Part shown: positions 7,026-7,288 of the stretch, piece by piece
Layout: the number at the start of each line of letters is the position of its first letter
Position numbering within the stretch: the stretch's first letter is position 1
Assembly: GCA_003156495.1 (NCBI GenBank)
Contig: PMHC01000318.1
Location: 17,986-25,273, forward strand
Length of the DNA stretch: 7,288 nt
From: Acidobacteriaceae bacterium
Lineage (GTDB): Bacteria; Acidobacteriota; Terriglobia; Terriglobales; Acidobacteriaceae
Direction of reading: 5' to 3'
Translations under genes and position numbers: made by a program
The notes under the pieces: generated by a model
The model's input: only the letters and a program-made list of their open reading frames with translations
Database searches by the model: none
Told to the model about the DNA's origin: nothing

Positions 7026-7288
7026 TTACCGCAGGCTCTTCATCAACTCGTCGAGCGCCGACTTCGGCGGGCGCGTGATCGATTCAGGCAGCGTGGCCAA
7101 CGGCGCGTCGACCATATCCAGTTGGTCGATGAAGGTCGGCCGCTGCGTGTCGATGTAGAAAACGCCTGTCAGGATTTCGTCCTTCTCCTGCGCCTCCAAC
7201 AGCGTGCGCACGGCATTGGCCTTGTCGGTCGGGTCGTAGTCCTCGAGCAGTTTGCGTAACCGCAATTGCGAGCCGTCGTGCATCTCCG
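7026..7288 (-). CDS. 2-oxoacid:ferredoxin oxidoreductase beta subunit, C-terminal fragment
   Basis: The last 87 codons of a gene entering from the right edge. The sequence EMHDGSQLRLRKL, EDYDPTDKANAV, ILTGVFYIDTQRPTF and PLATLPESITRP matches the C-terminal region of the beta (thiamine-diphosphate) subunit of KorAB-type 2-oxoacid:ferredoxin oxidoreductases, which oxidatively decarboxylate 2-oxoglutarate or related 2-oxoacids to acyl-CoA and reduce ferredoxin. The TPP-binding GDG motif and the cluster cysteines would lie upstream, outside the window, so substrate and activity cannot be judged. The internal Met at 7283 is not the start, because the frame stays open to the edge. It converges with the AddA-like gene across 55 bases in which I see no GC hairpin followed by a T run for either direction. 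korB is the likely symbol if the full gene confirms it. Confidence 0.75.
   Translation of the reverse strand, partial: EMHDGSQLRLRKLLEDYDPTDKANAVRTLLEAQEKDEILTGVFYIDTQRPTFIDQLDMVDAPLATLPESITRPPKSALDELMKSLR

Overview
The window is chromosomal, GC-rich DNA with protein-coding genes packed on both strands. I see no mobile element, tRNA, rRNA, CRISPR array or long non-coding stretch. Gene content and protein style resemble Acidobacteriota: a PfkB-type sugar kinase, a small CusF-like copper lipoprotein, an AddAB-like helicase-nuclease pair and a 2-oxoacid:ferredoxin oxidoreductase beta subunit. That taxonomic placement is an inference from remembered protein styles, not a measurement.

Layout: (1) 1-116, minus strand, the first 38 codons of a probable PfkB-family sugar kinase with a good ribosome binding site. 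(2) 174-569, minus strand, a complete 131-residue lipoprotein with a CusF-like copper-binding domain. It lies 57 bases upstream of the kinase in the same direction. (3) 570-663, a 94-base divergent spacer containing a perfect 7-bp inverted repeat. (4) 664-3333, plus strand, an 889-residue AddB-like protein with a degenerate N-terminus, a RecB-family PD-(D/E)XK nuclease domain and four cysteines spaced as in the AddB iron-sulfur nuclease. (5) 3326-6970, plus strand, a 1214-residue AddA/RecB-like protein with all the UvrD/SF1 helicase motifs and its own PD-(D/E)XK nuclease. Its start overlaps the end of the preceding gene by 8 bases. (6) 7026-7288, minus strand, the C-terminal 87 codons of a 2-oxoacid:ferredoxin oxidoreductase beta subunit (KorB type), convergent with the helicase gene. 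The 55 bases between them show no convincing terminator hairpin.

The centre of the window is the two-gene operon (4)+(5). By family knowledge its products should form a heterodimeric helicase with two nuclease sites that resects double-strand DNA ends for RecA-dependent recombination. The first gene looks like the roughly 900-residue 'probable DNA repair protein' relatives of AddB rather than canonical AddB. The pair is therefore best described as a divergent AddAB-type system, not a new kind of system. The flanking genes (sugar kinase, copper lipoprotein, ferredoxin oxidoreductase) have no evident functional link to it.
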